DNA of 11,832 nt from Dehalococcoidales bacterium. GTDB taxonomy: Bacteria; Chloroflexota; Dehalococcoidia; Dehalococcoidales; RBG-16-60-22. Shown here one piece after another: positions 1-7,018 of this stretch. Made by a program: the position numbers and the translations under genes. The stretch lies in contig JAGLTT010000012.1 of the NCBI GenBank assembly GCA_023135135.1, forward strand, positions 1 through 11,832, in the 5' to 3' direction. The notes beneath the pieces are model-generated. The model was given only the letters and a program-made list of their open reading frames with translations. It did no database searches and was not told the origin of the DNA. How positions within the stretch are numbered: the stretch's first letter is position 1; the number at the start of each line of letters is the position of its first letter.

Positions 1-2
1 AG

Positions 3-46
3 CCTACATAACTCCGCGGGGAGTGGTAGGACTTTTTGTTAAGTCC
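3..46 (+). promoter_or_regulatory. Leader RNA hairpins upstream of btuF (possible 3' part of a riboswitch region)
   Basis: Two hairpins lie next to each other. The first has an outer stem CCTAC (3-7) with GTAGG (26-30) and an inner stem ACTCC (11-15) with GGAGT (20-24) around a GCGG loop. The second has GGACTT (29-34) paired with AAGTCC (41-46); it shares bases 29-30 with the first stem, so the two compete slightly. They sit directly before the terminator hairpin in the leader of a B12 transport operon. Cobalamin riboswitches are the usual control element for such operons, but their conserved core is not visible here, so the riboswitch link is inference. Confidence 0.45.
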
Positions 47-50
47 GGTT

Positions 51-83
51 ACCCCTCGTCTGGAGGCGAGGGGTTCATTTTTT
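51..83 (+). terminator. Intrinsic terminator / attenuator in the btuF leader
   Basis: A perfect 8-bp GC-rich stem, ACCCCTCG (51-58) with CGAGGGGT (67-74), is followed by TCA and six T residues (78-83). This is the classic form of a rho-independent terminator. The btuF SD (87-94) and ATG (98) follow immediately, leaving no room for a promoter in between. btuF transcripts must therefore read through this structure, so it most likely works as a conditional attenuator rather than as the end of an upstream gene. Confidence 0.8.
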
Positions 84-97
84 ACAGGGAGGGGAAA

Positions 98-1081
98 ATG
101 AAAAGTACGCTTAAACCTGTGGCATTTTTCCTGATGGCGGTTCTGCTATTGGGTCTCCTGGTATCCTGCACGACCACACCCGAAAGCACGCTACCAACAG
201 AACCAGAAATCACGCCGCCAACTGAACCCGAAAGCACACCCCCACCACCCATCGAGATTATCGACCAGCTGGGGAGAACGGTAACGCTGGAGACCACCGA
301 CCCGCAGAGAATTGTTTCTCTCGCCCCGAGCCATACCGAGACCCTGTACGCGCTCGGACTGAGCGACCGCCTGGTTGCTGTAACCGACTACTGTAACTAT
401 CCACCGGAAGCCGAAGAGAAACCGAGTATCGGCGGTTTCAGCACGCCCAATATAGAAGAAGTTGTGGCAATGGACCCGGACCTCATACTGGCCACGAATA
501 TTCACGAATCTGAAGTTATCCCCCAGCTTGAAGCTAATGGTTTTACCGTTGTAGCTGTAAATCCCACGACAATCGACGAGGTAATCGAGTCGATAACTTT
601 GATAGGAAAGGTTACCGGCGCCGAAGAGGCAGCTGCCAGCCTGGTAGCCAATATGCAGAGTCACATTAAAGCCGTGACCGATAAGACGGGCACGCTGACC
701 GAGGAGGAAAAGCCGCGCGCCCTCTACATCGTATGGCACGAGCCGCTGATGGCAGCCGGCGCAGGGACCCTGCAAGACGAACTAATTCGGACGGCCGGAG
801 GCATTAATGTTGCCGGTGAACTCGACAGGTATGCCACCATCAACCTGGAAGTGGTGATTGCCAGCAATCCCCAGGTGATGATTGCCGGCTCCGGTCACGG
901 CAGCGGCGGAGAGATGACCTTTGAGTATATCCAGACGGATGCGAGGTTAAAGGATACGGATGCCCGCCAGAACAACCGCGTTTTTCCCATTAACTCCGAT
1001 TTAGCCAGCCGTCCCACTCCGCGAATCGTCGAGGCTCTGGAACAATTTGCCCGGTTCATACACCCCGAGCTATTTAAATAA
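98..1081 (+). CDS. btuF: Corrinoid ABC transporter substrate-binding lipoprotein (BtuF-like)
   Basis: This is the 327-aa extracytoplasmic binding protein that would capture corrinoid and deliver it to the BtuC-BtuD importer. The ATG at 98 follows a strong GGGAGGGG SD (87-94); a GTG at 23 in the same frame would begin before the terminator and is rejected. Residues 1-23 form a lipoprotein signal peptide with a hydrophobic core (8-22) and lipobox LVSC, so Cys24 is the likely lipidated residue. Residues 28-51 are a Pro/Glu/Thr-rich linker of 8-residue repeats. The rest is a PBP-II/FecB-like fold (class III binding protein) containing the segments IVSLAPSHTETLYALG and GTLQDELIRTAGGINVAG. The Glu residues in these segments, E81 and E228, match the two conserved glutamates that dock onto permease arginines in this family. 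A siderophore or heme ligand is possible from sequence alone, but the downstream cobalamin genes make corrinoid very likely. Confidence 0.88.
   Translation: MKSTLKPVAFFLMAVLLLGLLVSCTTTPESTLPTEPEITPPTEPESTPPPPIEIIDQLGRTVTLETTDPQRIVSLAPSHTETLYALGLSDRLVAVTDYCNYPPEAEEKPSIGGFSTPNIEEVVAMDPDLILATNIHESEVIPQLEANGFTVVAVNPTTIDEVIESITLIGKVTGAEEAAASLVANMQSHIKAVTDKTGTLTEEEKPRALYIVWHEPLMAAGAGTLQDELIRTAGGINVAGELDRYATINLEVVIASNPQVMIAGSGHGSGGEMTFEYIQTDARLKDTDARQNNRVFPINSDLASRPTPRIVEALEQFARFIHPELFK
179..250 (+). repeat. 24-bp tandem repeat coding the BtuF linker
   Basis: Three imperfect 24-bp units (179-202, 203-226, 227-250) lie in frame. They encode PESTLPTE, PEITPPTE and PESTPPPP (residues 28-51), just after the lipidated Cys24. 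The repeat forms a flexible tether between the membrane anchor and the folded binding domain. Such in-frame repeats can change copy number without a frameshift. Confidence 0.8.
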
Positions 1082-1102
1082 AGAACTGGAAAAGTTATAT
1101 AT

Positions 1103-2179
1103 ATGCCATCTAATCAAACGCCAACGACACCGGCCGGCACTTACCTTTCGGGGAGGCGTACGCGTATCCTCAGCCTCCTGGGGCTGTCAGCGGCGCTGAT
1201 CGTGGTCATCGCGCTGGCGACCAGCATCGGCAGCGTTCATATCCCGTTCTCGACCACATTCGGCATACTTCTGGACAGGCTGCCGTTCGTGGATATCGCC
1301 CAGACCTGGCAGAGCGTCATTGCCACCATCGTTCTGGATATACGCCTGCCCCGCGTCGTTCTCGCCGGACTGGTCGGCGCCTCCCTGGCAACTGCCGGGG
1401 CCACCTATCAGGGGCTATTTCGCAATCCCCTCGCCGACCCCTATCTCATCGGAGTGGCCCAGGGGGCCTCGCTGGGGGCTGTCATCGGTTTCCTGCTGCC
1501 GGTTGCCTGGAATATCGCCGGATTCGGCCTCATTCCCCTGCTCGCCTTCGCCGGGGCGTTGCTCGCCACCGCCACCGTCTATATGCTGGCGCGGGTGGGC
1601 AAGACCCTCCCCGTAACCACGCTGATTCTGGCCGGGGTGGCGCTGAGCGCCCTGCTGGGGTCAATCGTCTCCTACCTCATCATCTCCAGCGGGGATAAAA
1701 TGCACAGTATTATCTTCTGGCTGATGGGCAGCTTCTCCCTCAGTCAATGGTCAGAAATACAAGTCGTCCTGCCCTATGTGGCCGTAGGGACGGCAGTCAT
1801 CATTATTCTTGCCCGCCTGCTCAATGTCATGCAGCTCGATGAGGAGCAGGCGCAGCAGCTGGGCGTGAACGTGGAAAGACAAAAGATAATACTGCTGGCC
1901 GCGGCCACCCTGATTACGGCTGCCAGCGTTTCTTTCGTGGGAACTATAGGATTCGTCGGTATTATTATTCCCCATGCCGTCCGCCTGATATGGGGAGCCG
2001 ACCACCGATTTCTGCTGCCACTGTCGGTGCTGACCGGGGCTATTTTCATGATTCTCACCGACCTGGTGGCCCGTACCATACTGTCCCCCACGGAGATACC
2101 CATCGGGGTAATTACCGCTATTTGCGGCGCTCCCTTCTTCCTCTACCTGCTGCGGCGGCGTAAAAAGGCGATTTTCTGA
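1103..2179 (+). CDS. btuC: Corrinoid ABC transporter permease (BtuC-like, FecCD family)
   Basis: This 358-aa integral membrane protein would form the homodimeric channel of the importer. After a polar N-terminus of about 20 residues it has many hydrophobic segments, in keeping with the roughly ten helices of FecCD permeases. The family hallmark GATYQGLFRNPLADPYLIGVA starts at residue 99. FVGTIGFVGIIIPHAVRLIWGADHR, ending near residue 300, matches the conserved cytoplasmic coupling region that contacts the ATPase. The length is normal for the family (about 320-350 aa). It starts 21 nt after btuF with only a weak purine-rich SD (GGAAAAG) ahead of the ATG, so translation may depend on coupling. 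The specific substrate rests on the neighbouring cob genes, since siderophore permeases share the same motifs. Confidence 0.9.
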   Translation: MPSNQTPTTPAGTYLSGRRTRILSLLGLSAALIVVIALATSIGSVHIPFSTTFGILLDRLPFVDIAQTWQSVIATIVLDIRLPRVVLAGLVGASLATAGATYQGLFRNPLADPYLIGVAQGASLGAVIGFLLPVAWNIAGFGLIPLLAFAGALLATATVYMLARVGKTLPVTTLILAGVALSALLGSIVSYLIISSGDKMHSIIFWLMGSFSLSQWSEIQVVLPYVAVGTAVIIILARLLNVMQLDEEQAQQLGVNVERQKIILLAAATLITAASVSFVGTIGFVGIIIPHAVRLIWGADHRFLLPLSVLTGAIFMILTDLVARTILSPTEIPIGVITAICGAPFFLYLLRRRKKAIF

Positions 2180-2190
2180 GGTCTAAAAAA

Positions 2191-2273
2191 GGAGAGTCCA
2201 AGAGGGGCAAAGCCCCTCTTACAAGATTCTTCCCCCTCTCCTTTGAAGGAGAGGGGGACACAGGGGGTGAGGT
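2191..2273 (+). repeat. Palindrome-rich intergenic repeat between btuC and btuD
   Basis: The 131-nt btuC-btuD gap holds two near-perfect inverted repeats. The first pairs 2200-2208 with 2212-2220 (9 bp, AAA loop). The second pairs 2232-2243 with 2246-2257 (a 12-bp C-rich/G-rich palindrome) and is followed by a purine-rich ACACAGGGGGTGAGG tail. GGAGAG at 2191-2196 can also pair with CTCTCC at 2236-2241. Neither hairpin is followed by a T run, so it does not look like an intrinsic terminator. The layout resembles small non-coding dispersed repeats found between genes in many bacterial genomes; only one copy lies in this window, so dispersal is inferred. Confidence 0.6.
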
Positions 2274-2310
2274 AGAATAATACTCACAGGACGATTATCT
2301 GAGGCCAAAT

Positions 2311-3111
2311 ATGATTGAACTGGAAATGCAGAAAGTAACACTGGGCTATGACCACCATCCGGTGCTGGAGGATATAACCCTCAGAGTATCGCCGGGGGAA
2401 ATGGTGGGGCTTATCGGCCCCAACGGCTCGGGCAAATCGACCATCATCAAGGCGCTGAGTCGCGTCATCAGCCCCGAGTCGGGCAGGATACTGGTCGACC
2501 GACAGGACATAACCCGCATACCGAGGCGCGAACTGGCCTGCATGGTCGGCGTAGTCCCGCAGTTACCACTGCTGCCCAGTACCTTTACCGCCTTCGAGAT
2601 AGTGCTCATGGGCCGGAATCCACATCTCGGCCTGTTCCAGTCCGAAGGTAAACGCGACTGGGCGATAGCCTGGCAGGCCATGGAGAAAACAGGCACCGAC
2701 GAGCTGGCTAACCGCCGCGTGAACGAGCTTTCCGGCGGCGAAATACAATGCCTGCTGATTGCCCGCGTGCTGGTGCAGGAGACCCAGGCCATCCTCCTGG
2801 ACGAGCCGACGGCTAACCTGGATATCGGCCGTCAGGGCGAAATACTCGACCTTATTAAAAAGCTCTGCACGCAGAGTAACCTGGCGGTGCTGGCCGCCGT
2901 CCACGACCTCAATGTGGCGGCACAGTACTGCGACCGCCTGCTCCTGATTAACGAGAGACGCGTCCATGCCGAGGGAACGCCGAGGGAGGTAATTACCGAC
3001 CGAAATATCAAGGAGGTCTACGGCGCCGAGAACTGTGTTTACACCCACCCCGTTAACGGCCTCCCTACCGTGCTGCTGGGCGCCCATATGAATAAAACAA
3101 ACGGAACTTAA
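2311..3111 (+). CDS. btuD: Corrinoid ABC transporter ATP-binding protein (BtuD-like)
   Basis: This 266-aa cytoplasmic ATPase would power BtuC. All nucleotide-binding motifs are present in order: Walker A GPNGSGKST (36-44), Q-loop Q84, signature LSGGE (140-144), Walker B AILLDEP with D164 and E165, D-loop LD (170-171) and switch His198 (AAVHDLN). The ATG at 2311 has a GAGG SD at 2301-2304. One oddity is IQC at 145-147: most family members carry Arg just after the Gln that follows the signature, where this protein has Cys147. Its length and the segment MGRNPHLGLF fit the FepC/BtuD branch. It ends 2 nt before cbiB, so import and assembly genes are expressed together. Confidence 0.92.
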   Translation: MIELEMQKVTLGYDHHPVLEDITLRVSPGEMVGLIGPNGSGKSTIIKALSRVISPESGRILVDRQDITRIPRRELACMVGVVPQLPLLPSTFTAFEIVLMGRNPHLGLFQSEGKRDWAIAWQAMEKTGTDELANRRVNELSGGEIQCLLIARVLVQETQAILLDEPTANLDIGRQGEILDLIKKLCTQSNLAVLAAVHDLNVAAQYCDRLLLINERRVHAEGTPREVITDRNIKEVYGAENCVYTHPVNGLPTVLLGAHMNKTNGT

Positions 3112-3113
3112 TC

Positions 3114-4043
3114 ATGGAAACAGTACTGATAATAGTCCTGGCTGTAGCCATCGACCTGGCCCTGGGCGACCCGCCTGACGCCTTTCACCCGGTGGCATGG
3201 ATGGGCAAGGTTATCTCTTTTCTGGAAAAAGCGGGGCTGAAATTAAATCCCACCGCCCAGTTCCTTTACGGGATGGGCATGACCCTGTTCACTATCGCGT
3301 TATTCGTTGTTCCCCTTTACTTTATTTTCCTTTATCTCGGACATATCAACCTGGTGGCTACTATAATCCTGGGGGCGCTGATACTTAAAAGCACATTCTC
3401 CGTCAAGGGACTGCGGCGCACGGCGCTGAAGATCAGGAAACTGCTGGAGGACGATAAGCTGAAAGAAACGCGATTCGAACTGCGGGCGCTGGTAAGCCGG
3501 GATACGAAAGACCTGCCTGAGCCGCTGCTGGTATCGGCGGCGGTGGAATCGGTAGCGGAGGGCACCGGCGACAGCCTGGTGGCTCCCCTGTTTTATTTCC
3601 TGATTTTCGGAATCCCGGGGGCTATTGCCTATCGGGTGGTCAACACCATGGACTCTATGATAGGCTATCACGGGAAATATGAGCATCTCGGCAAGTTCGC
3701 GGCCATACTGGATGATATCCTCAACTTCATACCGTCCAGAATAGCGGCGCTGCTGCTCGTCCTGGCCGCCGTGATGAAAAGGAACGGCCGAAAAGCCTGG
3801 CGGACGGCTCTCCGGGAGCATTCCAAGACTAAAAGCCCTAATGCCGGCTGGCCGATGGCCGCCACGGCCGGCGCCCTGAATGTCCGCCTTGAAAAGCCGG
3901 GGCAATACCAGCTGGGCGAAGCGCAAACACCTCTGGTGCCGGAAATCATCGATAACTCCGTCAATCTATTCTGGATAGCGGCGTCGGCCTGGATACTGAT
4001 ATGCTTAATCGTGGAGGTTATTCAAATTGTCGTTACGACCTAA
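3114..4043 (+). CDS. cbiB: Adenosylcobinamide-phosphate synthase (CbiB)
   Basis: This 309-aa integral membrane enzyme joins (R)-1-aminopropan-2-ol O-phosphate to the propionate side chain of adenosylcobyric acid, forming adenosylcobinamide phosphate. Family landmarks are DLALGDPPDAFHPVAWMGK near the N-terminus (14-32), SRDTKDL (128-134), VESVAEGTGDSLVAP (144-158), NTMDSMIGYHGKYEHLG (177-193) and SPNAGWPMAATAGAL (241-255). Several hydrophobic helices lie at 1-17, around 55-90, around 155-175, 205-220 and at the C-terminus. The length is typical (about 310-320 aa). It begins 2 nt after the btuD stop. Its last 17 bases overlap cobD, which makes its substrate, and they carry the cobD SD. Confidence 0.93.
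   Translation: METVLIIVLAVAIDLALGDPPDAFHPVAWMGKVISFLEKAGLKLNPTAQFLYGMGMTLFTIALFVVPLYFIFLYLGHINLVATIILGALILKSTFSVKGLRRTALKIRKLLEDDKLKETRFELRALVSRDTKDLPEPLLVSAAVESVAEGTGDSLVAPLFYFLIFGIPGAIAYRVVNTMDSMIGYHGKYEHLGKFAAILDDILNFIPSRIAALLLVLAAVMKRNGRKAWRTALREHSKTKSPNAGWPMAATAGALNVRLEKPGQYQLGEAQTPLVPEIIDNSVNLFWIAASAWILICLIVEVIQIVVTT
4013..4017 (+). promoter_or_regulatory. Ribosome binding site that fixes the cobD TTG start
   Basis: GGAGG lies inside the last codons of cbiB, 9 nt before a TTG at 4027. It is the strongest SD in this area and supports the unusual TTG start, because the encoded N-terminus matches the expected family length. Confidence 0.7.
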
Positions 4044-5127
4044 ACGGGCTATAGCCGGACTTCAAAATTGCGTGCATGGAGGCATCAACCATGCCGAGCT
4101 GAAAGCGCTGGGGCTGGACCCCAACGAGATTCTCGACTTCAGCGTTTGCACTAATCCGTTCATGCCGCCGCCGGGAATAAAGGAAAAGATGAGCGCGATA
4201 AACATCGAGCAGTACCCCGATTCCCGGTCGACCGAACTGCGGGAGCGGCTTTCGGAAAGATTAAAAATATCTGCGGAGAACATCCTGGTCGGCAGCGGCA
4301 CCACCGAGTTGATACGGCTCATCGCCCTGACCTATTTCCGGCAGAGAGACGCTGTGCTGCTCCTCGAACCTACCTACGGCGAGTATGAAGTCGCCGGCCG
4401 ACTTGCCGGGGCCCGACTGATAAAATACCGTGCCAGAGAAAGAAACCATTTCACACCAGAGATAGAGGAAGTCGTCGAACTCATCCGGAAAAATCAGCCA
4501 AAAGCCGTCTTTATCTGCAATCCCAATAATCCCACGGGAAAATACCTTTCACGCAGCGATATTGAAAAAGTCCTGGACGGAATGGACGACAGCCTGCTTG
4601 TACTGGACGAGGCCTATATCGACTTTGTCGAAAAAACCTGGAATTCGTTCGACCTTGCGCAGAGGGGCAACGCGGTCGTCCTGCGCTCCATGACCAAAGA
4701 CTACGGTCTGCCCGGCCTCCGCCTGGGCTACGCCGTTGCCCGCCGAGTAATCATTGACAGCCTGCGGCTGGCTGCACCACCCTGGAACGTCAATGCCATC
4801 GCTCAGAAGGTGGCCATAGCCGTCCTGGAAAAAGAGGAGTACCTCAGGCAGAGTCTGAGGCAGGTACGGGAAGCCAAACGCTTTCTTGTTACGGAACTCA
4901 CAGGGCTTGGTTTTAAGGTGCTGCCTTCGGACGCCAACTACTTCCTCGTTAAGATGGGCAACGCCGCGGAGTTCCGCCGTTCTCTCCTTAAGGAGTGCAT
5001 CTTGGTACGCGATTGCACGTCATTCGCCCTGCCGGAATATATACGCATCGCCCCACGCACCATGCCCGAGTGCGAAAGACTCATTACGGCTATCGGCAGC
5101 CTGATAAAGGCAGGAGAAAAAGCCTGA
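4027..5127 (+). CDS. cobD: L-threonine-O-3-phosphate decarboxylase (CobD, HisC-like aminotransferase fold)
   Basis: This 366-aa PLP enzyme decarboxylates threonine phosphate to (R)-1-aminopropan-2-ol O-phosphate, the linker used by CbiB. The fold-type I motifs are clear: CVHGGIN near residue 15 with DFSVCTNPF (37-45), NPNNPTG (165-171), DEAYIDF (194-200), the PLP Schiff-base lysine K224 in SMTKDYGLPGLRLGY, and a C-terminal IRIAPRT arginine motif that binds the carboxylate. The length agrees with characterised CobD (about 360 aa). The start is TTG, supported by GGAGG at 4013-4017, and overlaps cbiB by 17 nt. Histidinol-phosphate aminotransferase (HisC) is the main alternative by sequence, but the operon and the overlap with cbiB strongly favour CobD. 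Confidence 0.9.
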   Translation: MSLRPKRAIAGLQNCVHGGINHAELKALGLDPNEILDFSVCTNPFMPPPGIKEKMSAINIEQYPDSRSTELRERLSERLKISAENILVGSGTTELIRLIALTYFRQRDAVLLLEPTYGEYEVAGRLAGARLIKYRARERNHFTPEIEEVVELIRKNQPKAVFICNPNNPTGKYLSRSDIEKVLDGMDDSLLVLDEAYIDFVEKTWNSFDLAQRGNAVVLRSMTKDYGLPGLRLGYAVARRVIIDSLRLAAPPWNVNAIAQKVAIAVLEKEEYLRQSLRQVREAKRFLVTELTGLGFKVLPSDANYFLVKMGNAAEFRRSLLKECILVRDCTSFALPEYIRIAPRTMPECERLITAIGSLIKAGEKA

Positions 5128-5151
5128 GATGCCATAACAACCCCGTATGTA

Positions 5152-5157
5152 TATAAT
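5152..5157 (+). promoter_or_regulatory. Possible -10 element before cobT
   Basis: A perfect TATAAT sits in the AT-rich 51-nt gap between cobD and cobT. No convincing -35 box is seen 16-18 nt upstream, so a secondary internal promoter is only a weak possibility. Confidence 0.25.
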
Positions 5158-5178
5158 TAAAACGTAGTTAAAGGAAAG

Positions 5179-6249
5179 ATGATGGATTTACTTAAGAACA
5201 CTATCGAGGGGATTAAACCCCCGGCTAAAGCGTTTATGCACGTAGTACAGGCCCGCCAGGACATCCTGACCAAGCCGGCGGGCAGCCTGGGCAGGCTGGA
5301 AGAGCTGTCAGTCCAGCTGGCCGGTATCCAGGGCAAAGCCACGCCGAGTGTTGAGAAGAAAGCCATGATTACCATGGCCGGTGACCATGGCGTCGTTGAT
5401 GAAAAAGTGGGCAACTGGCCCCGCGAGGTTACCGCCCAGATGGTGGAAAATTTCCTGCGGGGTGGGGCCGGCATTAACGTGCTGGCGCGCCAGGTGGGAG
5501 CCAGGATAATCTTCGTGGACATGGGCATGGCCAGCGACCTCAAGCCGAACCCCCGGCTTATCGTCAGGAAAGTCGGCTACGGCACGAAGAATATGTGCCT
5601 CGGTCCGGCCATGACCGCCGAACAGGCAGTGGAGGCTCTGGAGGTCGGGATAATCATCGTCGGCGAGGAAGCGGACAAGGGACTGGATATCGTCGGCACC
5701 GGCGATATGGGCATCGGCAATACCACAAGCAGCAGCGCCATCTTTGCGGCCATGACCGGCAAGCCTGCCCGCGAAGTTACCGGGCGCGGCACCGGGCTGA
5801 CCGACGAACAGCTTGGCCATAAGATAGATGTTATTAAAAGAGCGCTGGAAGTCAATAAGCCGGACCCGTCCCAGCCCCTCGACGTACTGGCAAAAGTCGG
5901 CGGGTTCGAAATCGGCGGGCTGGCGGGGGTTATGCTGGGAGCGGCGTCAAGACACATTCCGGTGGTCATTGACGGGTTTATCTCCGGGGCGGCGGCCCTT
6001 ATTGCGACGGCGCTGGCACCGGAGGTCAAGGACTACATTATCGCCGCGCACGTTTCGGCGGAAGCCGGTCACCCGGCCATGCTCGAACATATAGGACTGA
6101 AGCCATTGTTGAATCTCGACATGCGACTCGGCGAGGGCACCGGCGCGGCGCTGGGAATGTATATCGCCGAAGCCGCCGCGAGGACACTTAACGAGATGGC
6201 CACCTTCGCCGAAGCCGGAGTTTCGGAAGGAGATGAAGCAGAGCAGTGA
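5179..6249 (+). CDS. cobT: Nicotinate-nucleotide--dimethylbenzimidazole phosphoribosyltransferase (CobT)
   Basis: This 356-aa cytoplasmic enzyme transfers ribose phosphate from nicotinate mononucleotide to a benzimidazole base, giving alpha-ribazole 5'-phosphate, the precursor of the lower ligand. Landmarks are KPAGSLGRLEEL near residue 33, MAGDHGVV (66-73), GDMGIGNTTSSSA (175-187), GRGTGLTD, HVSAEAGHPAML and RLGEGTGAALG. E319 in the last motif corresponds to the catalytic Glu317 of Salmonella CobT. The length is normal. Two consecutive ATG codons (5179 and 5182) are possible starts; the AAGGAAAG SD at 5171-5178 is better spaced for the second. A 51-nt gap, the longest between the assembly genes, precedes it, and its stop codon overlaps the cobS GTG. 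Confidence 0.95.
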   Translation: MMDLLKNTIEGIKPPAKAFMHVVQARQDILTKPAGSLGRLEELSVQLAGIQGKATPSVEKKAMITMAGDHGVVDEKVGNWPREVTAQMVENFLRGGAGINVLARQVGARIIFVDMGMASDLKPNPRLIVRKVGYGTKNMCLGPAMTAEQAVEALEVGIIIVGEEADKGLDIVGTGDMGIGNTTSSSAIFAAMTGKPAREVTGRGTGLTDEQLGHKIDVIKRALEVNKPDPSQPLDVLAKVGGFEIGGLAGVMLGAASRHIPVVIDGFISGAAALIATALAPEVKDYIIAAHVSAEAGHPAMLEHIGLKPLLNLDMRLGEGTGAALGMYIAEAAARTLNEMATFAEAGVSEGDEAEQ

Positions 6250-7004
6250 GTTTTCTGGCCGCAATACAATTTTTAACGAGCATCCCGATTCCGGGAAAGC
6301 GTGAGCTCAGTCCGGAAACTCTGGGGCGCGCCACGGCCTGGTTCCCGGTGGTGGGCCTTATCATCGGACTGGTTCTGGCCGGTCTGAACTGGCTGTTGCT
6401 CCTAATTTTACCTCCGGCTTTAGTCAACACTCTGCTCATCGCAGCCCTGGTGATACTTACGGGAGCTTTACACCTGGACGGCCTGGCCGATACCTGCGAC
6501 GGCATCGCCGGACACAAGACGGTCGAGGAAAGATGGAAAGTCATGCACGACAGCCGGACGGGGGCCTTCGGGGTGGTGGGTATCGTCCTGATACTGCTGG
6601 TAAAATACGTTACTCTGAACAACATCCCGCCGGTCTTCATGACGGTCGTGCTGATATTAATGCCGGTAGTCAGTCGCTGGGCCATGGTCTACGCCATTTA
6701 CGTGTACCGCTACGCCCGGCCATCGGGACTGGGGACCGCCTTCAAGCAGGCAACCCGCTGGCCGCAGTTTGTCGCCGCCACCATAATTACCCTCGCGGTT
6801 TCCGTAGCCCTCATGCCCTGGTTCTCAATGACCGGCTTACTGATTATTTTCAGTATCTTAATCATTACCACAGCTTTAGCTTTCTACTTCAGGTATAAAT
6901 TCGCCGGACTTACCGGCGACACTTATGGCGCTATCAACGAACTGGCGGAGATGATGATACTGGTACTTGCCATTCCGATTTTTAACTACGTGGGGCCGAT
7001 TTAG
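6246..7004 (+). CDS. cobS: Adenosylcobinamide-GDP ribazoletransferase (cobalamin synthase, CobS)
   Basis: This 252-aa membrane enzyme joins AdoGDP-cobinamide with alpha-ribazole (or its phosphate) to form adenosylcobalamin (or its phosphate). The N-terminus FLAAIQFLTSIPIPG is typical. The active-site region LHLDGLADTCDGIAGHK (75-91) carries the acidic residues D78, D82 and D85, and MHDSRTGAFG (100-109) follows. About six hydrophobic segments fill the rest, and the length matches the family (about 250 aa). The GTG start at 6246 overlaps the cobT stop in GTGA, a translational coupling arrangement. The nearest SD-like AAGGAG (6227-6232) is rather far upstream, which also suggests coupling. No CobC-type phosphatase gene is adjacent. 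Confidence 0.93.
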   Translation: MSFLAAIQFLTSIPIPGKRELSPETLGRATAWFPVVGLIIGLVLAGLNWLLLLILPPALVNTLLIAALVILTGALHLDGLADTCDGIAGHKTVEERWKVMHDSRTGAFGVVGIVLILLVKYVTLNNIPPVFMTVVLILMPVVSRWAMVYAIYVYRYARPSGLGTAFKQATRWPQFVAATIITLAVSVALMPWFSMTGLLIIFSILIITTALAFYFRYKFAGLTGDTYGAINELAEMMILVLAIPIFNYVGPI

Positions 7005-7018
7005 CAGGTGATTTTATT

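Noticed and set aside
23..97. A longer BtuF start at GTG 23
   Set aside because: It would place the terminator hairpin inside the coding region and push the lipoprotein signal peptide 25 residues inward. ATG 98 has a strong SD and gives a normal signal peptide.
2200..2257. The btuC-btuD palindromes as an intrinsic terminator
   Set aside because: Neither hairpin is followed by a T run, and btuD lies directly downstream in the same operon. A repeat element explains the sequence better.
3300..3926. A 208-codon open frame antisense to cbiB
   Set aside because: It is fully covered by the well-supported cbiB, and its translation is Arg/Gln-rich with no domain pattern.
4027..5127. Histidinol-phosphate aminotransferase (HisC) instead of CobD
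   Set aside because: The fold and PLP motifs are shared, but overlap with cbiB and position within a cobalamin operon with no his genes favour CobD.
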